DNA of 64,000 nt from assembly GCF_013033965.1 (NCBI RefSeq), contig NZ_WQFE01000004.1, forward strand, positions 310,001-374,000, given 5' to 3'. Each line of letters opens with the position of its first letter. Within the stretch, counting starts at the first letter, position 1. Of this stretch, positions 18,091 to 25,985 are shown piece by piece. A program made the translations under genes and the position numbers. The DNA is from Ruegeria atlantica. Its GTDB lineage: Bacteria; Pseudomonadota; Alphaproteobacteria; Rhodobacterales; Rhodobacteraceae. Below the pieces are notes generated by a model that was not told where the DNA came from, ran no database searches, and saw nothing but the letters and a program-made list of their open reading frames with translations.

Positions 18091-18305
18091 GGTGTTGCCA
18101 CCAGGATAGACTGGAAGGCTTGCGCCAGGATCACCGCCGCCACTCCATAGACCGCCAGCCACAGCCGTTTCTCCAACCGTTCCATCATCTCTTCGATCTG
18201 GTCCAACCGGCGACAGAGATGAGCGTGCTGGATTTCGGTCACCCTTTCATGCGCAGCCAGCCGCAGACCCGGCGCGCAATCGAACGGCGGATATCCCTCA
18301 CTCAT
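18087..18305 (-). CDS. GTA small head-formation protein (g3.5-like, rcc01685 family)
   Basis: A 72-aa protein: MSEGYPPFDCAPGLRLAAHERV, a short helical region (LDQIEEMMERLEKRLW), then a membrane-like segment (LAVYGVAAVILAQAFQSIL). It matches the small g3.5 gene between portal and protease in RcGTA-type clusters. The start sits in the portal stop (ATGAGTGA overlap). The hydrophobic tail suggests association with the inner membrane or the portal interior; its exact role is unclear. Confidence 0.85.
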   Translation of the reverse strand: MSEGYPPFDCAPGLRLAAHERVTEIQHAHLCRRLDQIEEMMERLEKRLWLAVYGVAAVILAQAFQSILVATP

Positions 18306-19458
18306 CGGCACGCTCCGGCAGCCCCAGCAGCGCGCGTTTTTCGGCGTCCGTCAGGAATTCGGCACGACTGACCCGCGCCCATTGCGCATCCCGCTCTGCC
18401 GACAGCGCCGGCACCTGATCCAGGTCGGGCTTCAGCATCAAATCCTCGCCGGTGAATCCGACCAGCCACTCCGACACCGCCGCCGCCACCCGCGTCACCA
18501 GGGGCAGAACGGTCAGGCGGTAAAACGCCCGGTTGGCCTCCTGATAGTTCGAATAGGTCGCGTCGCCCTGGATCCCCAGCAACATCGGCGGGACCCCAAA
18601 GGCCAGCGCGATCTCGCGGGCGGCGGCTTCCTTGGTCTTTTGAAACTCCATATCGGACGGAGAGAACCCCATCGGCTTCCAATCCAGCCCCCCCTCCAGA
18701 ACCATCGGTCGGCCCGCATTGCGTGCCCCGCGATAGTTCTGTTCGATCTCATCGGACAGACGCCGGAACTGATCCTCGGCCATCACCCCATGGCCATCGC
18801 CTTTCCACACCAGCGCCCCCGAAGGCCGCGCCGCATTGTCCAACAGCGATTTCGACCACCGCGACGCGCTGTTATGCACATCAATCGCCATCGCCGCCGC
18901 CTGCATCGGCGAGAACCCATAATGATCATCCTGCGGGTGGAACGATTTGATATGGCAGATATTTTCCGCCGCAAACCGGTGCTTCTTACCGCCCACTGCA
19001 TAGTCATACGCCTTGGGCCAGCCATCCGGCCCCGGCACCACGCTCATTCGGTCGGATCGCAGCACATGCAGCTCAACCGGCAACTCCTCGTCGGCCTGAA
19101 CCGCCTCAACATAGGCATTGCCCGACAACAGCAGCTGTCCAAACAGAGCTTCCATCAACTCCGCCCGCCCCTGCGCCGCATTCGGACGGCGCATCAGCGA
19201 CAGGATCGGATGCGCATCAAACCGCTGCGCCTGATCCTGCAGCACCAGGGGCAAAGCCGCCGCCGCCTCAGCAATCAGCTTGACCGAGCGAAACCCCACC
19301 GGGTTCCCCGAAAACCCCGTTCGCGTCAGCGACACCGCATCCCGGGGGCTCCACGCCACGCGCCCGCCCGTCTGCCACGCCACCACAGGCCCCGCCGCGC
19401 TCGCCTTCGCTTCGGGCGCTTCACCAGCCGATCCACGACGCAAGAAATCGAATACCAT
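18298..19458 (-). CDS. GTA portal protein (g3-like)
   Basis: A 386-aa HK97-family portal protein that forms the dodecameric DNA channel. Typical segments are GFRSVKLIAEAAAALPL, LLLSGNAYVEAVQ, ICHIKSFHPQDDHYGFSPMQAA, and KTKEAAAREIALAFGVPPMLLGIQGDATYSNYQEANRAFY. An AAAGGAG ribosome site lies 5-7 bases before the ATG. In this genome about 1 kb separates it from the terminase, because a reverse-strand gene sits in between, so GTA transcription must cross that gene in antisense. Confidence 0.95.
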   Translation of the reverse strand: MVFDFLRRGSAGEAPEAKASAAGPVVAWQTGGRVAWSPRDAVSLTRTGFSGNPVGFRSVKLIAEAAAALPLVLQDQAQRFDAHPILSLMRRPNAAQGRAELMEALFGQLLLSGNAYVEAVQADEELPVELHVLRSDRMSVVPGPDGWPKAYDYAVGGKKHRFAAENICHIKSFHPQDDHYGFSPMQAAAMAIDVHNSASRWSKSLLDNAARPSGALVWKGDGHGVMAEDQFRRLSDEIEQNYRGARNAGRPMVLEGGLDWKPMGFSPSDMEFQKTKEAAAREIALAFGVPPMLLGIQGDATYSNYQEANRAFYRLTVLPLVTRVAAAVSEWLVGFTGEDLMLKPDLDQVPALSAERDAQWARVSRAEFLTDAEKRALLGLPERADE

Positions 19459-19667
19459 CTGTGCTCCTTTCTGCCGCCGCTCTGCCCGGCTTGTTGAAAG
19501 GAGTTATGACGGAAAGAAGTTTAAGCCTTGGGAATGGGGCGTACGGGGGTTGGGCAACGGGATACAAAAAAATCTGCAGGCCTTCCTGTTAAGTCAGAGG
19601 CGTTGCATCGCTCAAAAAAGACGGCATAACTGCGGAAGAAAATTCACAAATATGAGTTTAAAAACAA

Positions 19668-20486
19668 ATGGATCAGCGCTGGGCACCAAACCGACTTTAT
19701 CGCTTTTGCAAACCCGAACATGAGCACTTTGAAGATGAGTTACACAATCTCAGCATGGGCAAAGTTTGGCTAAATCACATAAATCGAATGAATGATCCAT
19801 TTGAAGGGGCTTTAGTGCACGAGCCACAGTTATTTGATGAGTTTTCGTCGCAGATAACCCAAGTTGCCAAACACTGGCCACAAGTTACTCAGGTTACCAA
19901 AGAAAACTATGAAGAATACCTGCGGGGTGCCGATAAATTCGCAGCCCAACTGCTCACAAAAGCTGTAGCTGCGTGCTTTTCTCAATCTTGGAATAGTCCG
20001 CTTATGTGGGGGCACTATGCGAGTTCATTCGAAGGTTTTTGCTTAGAATACGAATACGATACGAGTGTGATGAGCGTAGAGGACATTCCGATGCATCAAG
20101 TGATCTATTGGCGAGAAACACCACCAAAAATAACCACCTTTGAATACTTCCGCTCTATGTATTACGAACAAGCTAGGCAATCTGAAGACGTATCTCTTAA
20201 CAGGACAGCGGCCCATCTACGTGTGCACACACTCGAGCCTGTTCTACTTGGGATGACGTCTAAGAGTTTCGAGTGGGTCTATGAACAAGAGTTTCGAATG
20301 GTCAGCGGCTTTCTCCAACCGGGTTACTACGAAATTCCACATTTCGGGCTAAAATCAGTGATTTTCGGGCATCGTGCCGAGCAATCTAAAATTGACGAAG
20401 TAAAGTATGTTCTTGGAGAAAGTTGTCGGTATTGGCAGATACAGATTCTCGGCGAACGTTATTCATTATCTAGAAGGCAAATCTAG
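19668..20486 (+). CDS. DUF2971-family protein inserted in the GTA cluster on the opposite strand
   Basis: A 272-aa soluble protein with DUF2971 hallmarks: VWLNHINRMNDPFEG (residues 33-47), the MWGHYASSFEGFCLEYE block (113-129) and FEWVYEQEFRM near 201-211. The family function is uncertain; members are often accessory genes. It is the only plus-strand gene within the 15-kb minus-strand GTA cluster and is visibly AT-rich: one 60-base line (19861-19920) has 24 G/C, versus 41 in a portal line (18781-18840). It ends 8 bases from the terL stop. Neither terL nor the portal gene is damaged. Horizontal acquisition is inferred. Confidence 0.88.
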   Translation: MDQRWAPNRLYRFCKPEHEHFEDELHNLSMGKVWLNHINRMNDPFEGALVHEPQLFDEFSSQITQVAKHWPQVTQVTKENYEEYLRGADKFAAQLLTKAVAACFSQSWNSPLMWGHYASSFEGFCLEYEYDTSVMSVEDIPMHQVIYWRETPPKITTFEYFRSMYYEQARQSEDVSLNRTAAHLRVHTLEPVLLGMTSKSFEWVYEQEFRMVSGFLQPGYYEIPHFGLKSVIFGHRAEQSKIDEVKYVLGESCRYWQIQILGERYSLSRRQI

Positions 20487-20494
20487 CTTTGTCT

Positions 20495-21910
20495 TTACAA
20501 ACTCCGCACCCTAGGCCGCCGATACACCCCCGCAGGCCCCACAACCAACTCATGCAGCGCCCAGACCAGCGCATCCACTCGATCCGGCGAGCCCTGCCCC
20601 TCGAACCCGTGCGCGGTCATCTGGCACATCTGCTCCTCCAGCGCGTCCAGTCCGGTCACATGGCTCACCCGCCCCTGCTCGTACAATGCCGCCACAGGCT
20701 CGGCCCGCGCGACCTTGCCGCGGGATGCCCGTACCGCGCGATAAGGGACCAGAGGGTCCACCTGCCGCACGACCTCTTCCACCAGTTGCCCACCCTGATT
20801 GACCTCGGCCACCAGCCGTTCGGCCCCCAATTCGTCCATCGCGTCAATTGCCGCCTGCGCCCAGCCTGCCGGACCAACGCCCTGCACCGTCCGATCCGCC
20901 AACACATAGGCGCGCCATTCTTCGGGCGGCCCCTTCACCTGAGCCCCCACGACCACGATCCCGCAGGCATCCGCATCCGCCCCCGCCGTCACCGCCGGAT
21001 CCAACGCCACCACTATACGGTCCAACTCAGGTACCTTCTCAACTCGCGACGCCTCCAACATCGAACCCGTCCAAAGCGCCCCCTCGGCATCCGACAACAG
21101 CACTCCGTCCAACTCTTGCCGCCCTAGCCGCGTGCCCGCATAGCGCGCGCGCACCTCCTCCAGAAACGACTCCGCCAGATTGGCCCGGTTCGCCTCGGTT
21201 GGCGCATGGGTCTGCGCGGTGGACGGAGAGGCTAGCAGATCCTTCAAAACCTTCACATTGCGCGGCGTGGTCGTCACACAGACCCGCGGCTGATCCCCCA
21301 GCCGCAACGCAAATTGCAACATATCCCAGGTCTCGCTGGCCTTCTTCCACTTGGCCAACTCATCGACCCAGGCGGCATCGAATTGAGGGCCGCGCAGCCC
21401 TTCGGGATCATGCGCCGAAAACGCCTGCGCCTCGGCACCGTTGGGCCATACCAGTTTCCGCTCTGACGCCTTCCACACAGGTCGCCGATCCGGCGGCGAA
21501 CACTGCAAAATCCCGCTATCGCCAAAGATCATCACATCGCGCACCTGATCAAACGTCTCGCCGACCAAGGCCACCCGACACGCCTCACCACGATCCAACG
21601 GCAAAGACCCTTCAACCATCGACCGTACCCATTCGGCTCCTGCCCGCGTCTTACCGGCCCCACGCCCGCCCATGATCACCCACGACCGCCAATCGCCCTT
21701 GGGCGGCAATTGATGCGGCAACGCCCAGAACTCAAACAGGAAAGGGAGGGCACACAGCCCTCCCTCCCCGATCTCACTCAGAAATCGGTCCCGAACCGCA
21801 GCATCGGCGGAGGCGAGCCAACCTGCACCCGATTTCAAATCGAGCGCGCTCAAGGTCGAGCGCATACCCCCCTTGGGCAATTCCGGCTTGTCTGTGATGT
21901 TGTTCGACAA
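20495..21910 (-). CDS. GTA large terminase subunit (g2-like)
   Basis: A 471-aa DNA-packaging motor. The Walker A motif GGRGAGKT is at residues 81-88, and an acidic Walker B-type region is PQFDAAWVDELAKW. The nuclease domain lies in the C-terminal half (IVVALDPAVTAGADADACGIVVVG with catalytic Asp). The start is TTG at 21910, with GGAGA 6 bases before it; ATG at 21865 is an alternative. The C-terminus is intact, ending 8 bases before the reverse DUF2971 gene. GTA terminases package random host DNA by headful cutting. Confidence 0.95.
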   Translation of the reverse strand: MSNNITDKPELPKGGMRSTLSALDLKSGAGWLASADAAVRDRFLSEIGEGGLCALPFLFEFWALPHQLPPKGDWRSWVIMGGRGAGKTRAGAEWVRSMVEGSLPLDRGEACRVALVGETFDQVRDVMIFGDSGILQCSPPDRRPVWKASERKLVWPNGAEAQAFSAHDPEGLRGPQFDAAWVDELAKWKKASETWDMLQFALRLGDQPRVCVTTTPRNVKVLKDLLASPSTAQTHAPTEANRANLAESFLEEVRARYAGTRLGRQELDGVLLSDAEGALWTGSMLEASRVEKVPELDRIVVALDPAVTAGADADACGIVVVGAQVKGPPEEWRAYVLADRTVQGVGPAGWAQAAIDAMDELGAERLVAEVNQGGQLVEEVVRQVDPLVPYRAVRASRGKVARAEPVAALYEQGRVSHVTGLDALEEQMCQMTAHGFEGQGSPDRVDALVWALHELVVGPAGVYRRPRVRSL

Positions 21911-22118
21911 AGCTTGTCTCCACTTTCTGACAACTTCGGATCAGCCCCTCTAACTGCCCGAGTTGCTTGCCTGTACCGGCAAGATCTGCATCCTCCCCGG
22001 CTCCGATCTGCCTGCGCAATTCTTCCGCTGCTTGGCGCAGACCGCGAATGGATGTCTCAAGCGACTGCAAAAGTTCCGCCGTCTGGGACATCCGCTCTTC
22101 CGGGGTAATCAAAGTCAT
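21774..22118 (-). CDS. GTA small terminase-like protein (g1-like)
   Basis: A 114-aa protein, first of the cluster, mostly helical (SQTAELLQSLETSIRGLRQAAEELRRQIGAG, KQLGQLEGLIRSCQKVE). It corresponds to RcGTA g1, described as the small terminase subunit. It overlaps terL by 137 bases, unusually long for this cluster, so its last 45 residues (Arg/Cys-rich) are encoded inside terL and may not be conserved. ATG 22118 is used; ATG 22091 is an alternative start. Confidence 0.82.
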   Translation of the reverse strand: MTLITPEERMSQTAELLQSLETSIRGLRQAAEELRRQIGAGEDADLAGTGKQLGQLEGLIRSCQKVETSFVEQHHRQAGIAQGGYALDLERARFEIGCRLARLRRCCGSGPISE

Positions 22119-22132
22119 GTTTGCCTGTTACC

Positions 22133-22216
22133 TCATGCGTGAGTTTTCTCCGCACGAGAGAAACGAAAAAACGGCCACCGGGTTGTCCCGGGGCCGTTGC
22201 CCACTTCTTCTAGCAT
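22133..22216 (-). CDS. Possible 27-codon leaderless leader ORF before the GTA genes
   Basis: ATG at 22216 lies 8 bases after the -10 hexamer of the promoter at 22224-22252, so the predicted transcript would begin at or next to this ATG. The frame stays open through the terminator hairpin, whose T-run encodes Phe-Phe, and ends TGA at 22133, 15 bases before g1. One Trp and three Phe codons cluster over the 3' arm and T-run. Ribosome position could decide whether the hairpin forms. Coding is unproven. Confidence 0.35.
   Translation of the reverse strand: MLEEVGNGPGTTRWPFFRFSRAEKTHA
22166..22198 (-). terminator. Intrinsic terminator between the GTA promoter and g1 (possible attenuator)
   Basis: On the minus strand AACGGCC-CCGGG pairs with CCCGG-(T)-GGCCGTT, a 12-bp stem with one bulge and a 4-base ACAA loop, followed directly by a six-T run. 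It lies about 20-50 bases after the predicted transcription start and about 48 bases before the g1 ATG. It therefore either ends a tiny RNA or attenuates the GTA operon. Confidence 0.75.
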
Positions 22217-22223
22217 GACACAA

Positions 22224-22252
22224 TTTATACGAGATTAAGTGCGCGAAGTCAA
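22224..22252 (-). promoter_or_regulatory. Strong sigma70-type promoter pointing into the GTA cluster
   Basis: On the minus strand TTGACT (22252-22247), a 17-base spacer and TATAAA (22229-22224) make a near-consensus housekeeping promoter. The first coding region downstream in this direction is the GTA g1 gene about 100 bases away. No other promoter of comparable quality was seen between it and g1. Confidence 0.65.
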
Positions 22253-22656
22253 TGAGTTACGCAACACCGCCGCAACACAGATCGCGCTCAACCTTTACTA
22301 AAACTTAGTTTCTTCCTTCCAAAGCAAGGGAAACTGCGCATCCGTGTGCAGCACATCGGCTTTACCAGCCTACTCCGGATCAGTTCTCCAATTCGTGCCG
22401 GCAGATCGAGAAGCAAAAACAAAACGCGCGCTCCCGTGTCGCCATGTTTCTCCATAAATGCGTCTTCAGTCACCAGCTCCTGCTTGGCCCGTTCGAACCT
22501 GAACGGTACGCTGGAGTACCGACAATTCAATCGTTTGTTTTGCATACGTATACTCTCGGCACAGAAGTTCGACGCACTGATTGGCGCCTCTGGTAGGGCA
22601 CCTAGCTTAGCCTGAAATTACAGGTCACCTTTCCTTCTGAAAATGGAATGCTCTGA
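22253..22656. other. Intergenic region upstream of the GTA promoter
   Basis: About 400 bases without a convincing gene. A minus-strand ORF at 22288-22545 (85 aa) has no visible ribosome site and no recognisable family, and I do not call it. The region is AT-richer than its surroundings. Regulators of GTA expression would be expected to bind here, but no clear long palindrome was found. Confidence 0.5.
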
Positions 22657-23244
22657 AAGGATCTTTTCACTTCTGAAAAACCTAGTAATTGGGACGGTCT
22701 TCGGCTCTTTCTGTCTGTGGCGCGTGAAGGCGGCCTGTCCGCCGCAGCCCGTGCAACAGGTAGCAGCGCGCCGACGCTTGGCCGTCGCATGCTGGAGTTG
22801 GAGCGCAGATTGGGATGTGGGCTCTTCCTCCGCCACGACCGAGGTTATGAACTGACCCCAAAAGGTCAGGAATTACTGAGAGAACTGAAGCCAATAGAAA
22901 ACAAACTGGCCCGGTTGACGGCACCTGCCCCGGATTAATGGATCAAAGTCCTGGCTGATACGCCGTCGGCTCGCTGGTTGGACAAGCGGATCGGCAGCAA
23001 TGCAGTATGCGAGGTCAACTCGCCCCGTAGCAGTCTGGACCTCGCCTTGGCCGGTTTGGGTATTGCTGTTTTGCCAACCTTCATCGGGGACACGCACGGC
23101 ACTCTTTTGCCCGTCGGTCGAATCATTTCGGAATTGACCCACGACCAATGGCTTGTAACGCATCAAGACGATCGAAACCTACCCGAGGTTCGCCGGACCA
23201 TCGAAAGAATGCGCACAAGCTTGCAACGACGCCAGAACATCTAA
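22657..23244 (+). pseudogene. Decayed LysR-family regulator gene
   Basis: A single frame reads WDGLRLFLSVAREGGLSAAAR..., the LysR helix-turn-helix, through LGCGLFLRHDRGYELTPKGQ to an in-frame TAA at 22936. It then continues with WIKVLADTPSARW, SPRSSLDLALAGLGIAVLPTF and a C-terminal LysR effector-domain tail ending at 23244. There is no start codon at the expected place, one stop lies inside, and roughly 100 residues of the effector domain are missing, giving about 195 codons instead of about 295. It is probably a dead gene. The N-terminal fragment could still be made from GTG 22717, but it lacks the start of the HTH. Confidence 0.8.
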
Positions 23245-23519
23245 GAGTGTGACCGGCAAAAGCTTGACAAAACGGCACATAAGCCTCATGTGCCTCCCAA
23301 CACAGCGCTGACGCGTGAGCATCGGTGGGCATAACCGCCCCACAGCGCCCCATAATCTCCAGTTCCCCTTCACGCAGGGTTCTTGACGCGACGGCCGGAT
23401 GACGCAGGGTTCGCTTGCACGTCCCGAGGTCTCGCAGAACCCTTGCCGGTCACGTGTTGCGTGGCCACACACGTCTTGTTCGCGCGGTTATTGCCGTGCG
23501 GATCACAAAGGATAGTTAC

Positions 23520-24782
23520 TTGTTCGACTTCGACATGCTGGGTCTTGCGCCAGCCCTTAATGATGCACTGAAACGTGCCAATTTCTCACAACCGACACCG
23601 ATCCAGAACCAGGCCATTCCGCTGGCTCTGAACGGCCACGACATCCTGGGCCTGGCGCAGACCGGCACCGGCAAGACACTGGCATTTGGCCTGCCTCTGA
23701 TCGACCACTTGCTGGCGCAGCCCGGCAAACCCGCGCCTAAAACTGCCAAGGCTCTGATCCTTGCCCCCACCCGCGAACTGGTCAACCAGATCGCGGAAAG
23801 CCTGCGCAATCTGACAGGCAAGACCAAGCTGCGCGTGGCCACTGTGGTAGGGGGCCAGTCGATCGGCAAGCAGATCTCGTTCCTGTCGCGCGGCACCGAT
23901 ATTCTGGTCGCCACGCCCGGGCGTTTGATCGATCTGATGGAACGCCAAGCGGTCGACCTCGGTCAGGTGCGGCATCTGGTTCTGGACGAAGCAGACCAGA
24001 TGCTGGACATGGGTTTCATCCATGCCCTGCGCAAAATTGCACCCAAACTGGGTACCCCGCGCCAGACCATGCTGTTCTCGGCCACCATGCCGAAGCAGAT
24101 GGAAGAGATCAGCCAAGCCTATCTGACCAACCCGCACCGGGTGCAAGTCTCTCCTCCCGGCAAGGCCGCAGACAAGATTACCCAATCGGTGCATTTCCTC
24201 ACTCGGGCAGAGAAACCCGCGAAGCTGCGAGAAGTTCTTTCGGCAGATGTGAGTGCGTTGACGTTGGTCTTTTCAAGAACCAAGCACGGTGCTGAGCGCC
24301 TGATGAAAGACCTTGTCAAAGACGGGTTCAACGCCGCTTCAATTCATGGCAACAAAAGCCAGGGTCAGCGCGACCGCGCGATCAAGGCATTTCGCGCGGG
24401 TGAAATTAACGTGCTTGTTGCCACCGATGTAGCGGCCCGAGGCATCGACATCCCGGGCGTGGCCTATGTCATCAATTACGACCTGCCGGAGGTGCCGGAC
24501 AACTATGTGCACCGTATCGGCCGGACCGCACGCGCCGGACGCGAGGGAGAAGCTATTGCATTCTGCTCCCCTGATGAATTGGATCAATTCCGCCAGATTC
24601 AAAAACTCATGAAAATCGAAATTCCCGTGGCAAGCGGCACCATGCCTGAGCACGCAGAGCCTAAAAAGCCCCGCAACCGCGGTGGGTTCCGGGGACGCGG
24701 AGTCAAACCCAAGGCGGCAAACGCAGGCCAAAAACCTGCACAGTCCAAGCGACGCCGCCCGCGTCGGCGCCCTGCTGCGTAA
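23520..24782 (+). CDS. DEAD-box ATP-dependent RNA helicase
   Basis: A 420-aa RhlE-type helicase. Motifs in order: Q motif (FSQPTPIQNQAIP), I (AQTGTGKT), Ia (PTRELVNQI), II (DEADQMLDMGF), III (SATMP), IV-V (ATDVAARGIDIPGV) and VI (HRIGRTARAGREG). The C-terminal tail is basic and Gly/Arg-rich (GGFRGRGVKPK...KRRRPRRRPAA), suited to RNA binding. The TTG at 23520 (LFDFDMLGL) fits the family N-terminus and has AAGGA 7 bases before it. The longer upstream reading is not supported. An intrinsic terminator follows. Confidence 0.93.
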   Translation: MFDFDMLGLAPALNDALKRANFSQPTPIQNQAIPLALNGHDILGLAQTGTGKTLAFGLPLIDHLLAQPGKPAPKTAKALILAPTRELVNQIAESLRNLTGKTKLRVATVVGGQSIGKQISFLSRGTDILVATPGRLIDLMERQAVDLGQVRHLVLDEADQMLDMGFIHALRKIAPKLGTPRQTMLFSATMPKQMEEISQAYLTNPHRVQVSPPGKAADKITQSVHFLTRAEKPAKLREVLSADVSALTLVFSRTKHGAERLMKDLVKDGFNAASIHGNKSQGQRDRAIKAFRAGEINVLVATDVAARGIDIPGVAYVINYDLPEVPDNYVHRIGRTARAGREGEAIAFCSPDELDQFRQIQKLMKIEIPVASGTMPEHAEPKKPRNRGGFRGRGVKPKAANAGQKPAQSKRRRPRRRPAA

Positions 24783-24793
24783 GCCTAATAAAT

Positions 24794-24823
24794 GGGACCG
24801 CGTATTCCGACGCGGCCCTTTTT
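24794..24823 (+). terminator. Intrinsic terminator after the helicase gene
   Basis: GGGACCGCGT pairs with ACGCGGCCC (one unpaired A) around ATTCCG and is followed by five T. It lies 11 bases after the helicase stop and just before the convergent mltG stop. Confidence 0.8.
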
Positions 24824-24824
24824 C

Positions 24825-25985
24825 TTAGTTGCTTGAGCTATTTCTTTCAGCCTCGATCTCACGCCACTTGGCGACGTTCCGATTGTGCTCCTGCAAGGTT
24901 TCCGCAAACGCGTGGCCGCCGGTTCCATCCGCAACAAAGAAGACGAAGTTGGTGTCTTCCGGCGCAACGGCGGCCTCGAGGCTGGCCAGCCCGGGGTTTG
25001 CAATCGGTGTCGGCGGCAATCCGTCAATCACATAGGTATTCCAAGGTGTTGCCCGGCGCAGTTCACTGCGGCGCAGGCCGCGACCCAGCGTGCCCTGGCC
25101 CTTGGTGACGCCGTAGATGACCGTCGGGTCCGTTTGCAGCTTCATCCCCTGCTCAAGGCGATTTACGAAGACGCTAGCGACCTGCCCGCGCTCGCTTGGA
25201 ACACCAGTTTCTTTTTCGATGATTGATGCGAGGATCAACATCTCTTCCGGGCTACTAATCGGAAGATCGCCCTGGCGGTTCTCCCACACGGCGTTGATAC
25301 GCAATTGTTGCTTGTCTTGCATCGCCTGCAGAACGGCGGTCCGGTCGTCGCCCGGCGCCAATTCGTAGCTGTCAGGTGCCAGCATCCCCTCTGCCGGGAT
25401 TTCCCCAATTTCGCCAGTCAGCGCGTCAATTCCCTTTAGCCCTTCAGCTACTTGCCAGGACGTAACGCCCTCGGCAACAGACACACGGTACCGCGTGTCG
25501 GCCTCGTCGCGCTTTTGCGTGTACTCGGCTGGGATTTCCTCGTCGGTCACATCAAACGAAGCGATTTCGACGAAGTCCAGTGTCGCCGGATCCAATTCAC
25601 GCACTCGAGTCTGGATACGCGTGACACCAATACGGTACTCAATCTCGGATCCACAGGTGCTGGCACCACTGCTTGTGATTTCGTCAATGATCTGCTCCAT
25701 CGACGCGCCTTCGCGCACCAGAAAGCTGCCGGCTTTCAACTGCTGCGATTTATCTGTGTAGTCGGCAGCCATGCGAAAGATCATCGCGTTGCTGATGGCT
25801 CCGTCATTTTCAAGCTGCTGACTGACGCGGGTCATGTTTGACCCGCTTCTAACCTGCAGGCAAATGGCGGTTTCCAGCGGGCCCTCAGCCTTGTACTGCG
25901 ACTGCCCCCACACAATCAGCCCACCCATCAGGAACAAGCCAACGATCAGCAGTGTCAGCGCGTTCGAAGCAAGAGCCCGCAGCAT
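24825..25985 (-). CDS. mltG: Endolytic murein transglycosylase MltG
   Basis: A 386-aa YceG/MltG protein. One N-terminal membrane helix (about residues 7-27) is followed by a LysM-like region (SGSNMTRVSQQLENDGAIS) and the catalytic YceG domain with the active-site Glu in ILASIIEKETGVPSERGQVASVFVNRL, then QTDPTVIYG and NTYVIDGLPPTPIANPG. It cuts nascent glycan strands at the inner membrane. It starts immediately after the fabF stop, as is common in bacteria where mltG follows fabF, and is probably co-transcribed with it. Confidence 0.95.
   Translation of the reverse strand: MLRALASNALTLLIVGLFLMGGLIVWGQSQYKAEGPLETAICLQVRSGSNMTRVSQQLENDGAISNAMIFRMAADYTDKSQQLKAGSFLVREGASMEQIIDEITSSGASTCGSEIEYRIGVTRIQTRVRELDPATLDFVEIASFDVTDEEIPAEYTQKRDEADTRYRVSVAEGVTSWQVAEGLKGIDALTGEIGEIPAEGMLAPDSYELAPGDDRTAVLQAMQDKQQLRINAVWENRQGDLPISSPEEMLILASIIEKETGVPSERGQVASVFVNRLEQGMKLQTDPTVIYGVTKGQGTLGRGLRRSELRRATPWNTYVIDGLPPTPIANPGLASLEAAVAPEDTNFVFFVADGTGGHAFAETLQEHNRNVAKWREIEAERNSSSN

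Noticed and set aside
19652-19723. ATG at 19652 as start of the DUF2971 gene
   Set aside because: It is in a different reading frame and stops after about 24 codons; the family sequence begins cleanly from ATG 19668.
22133-22216. Leader ORF read as a classical amino-acid (Trp or Phe) attenuator peptide
   Set aside because: Only one Trp and three Phe codons, some forced by the terminator T-run, and the genes downstream are GTA structural genes rather than amino-acid synthesis genes. It is kept as a possible attenuator of another kind.
22288-22545. 85-aa minus-strand ORF upstream of the GTA promoter
   Set aside because: No ribosome site, no recognisable family, composition like non-coding DNA. 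It could in principle be the gene served by the terminator at 22166-22198, but a good promoter lies between the two.
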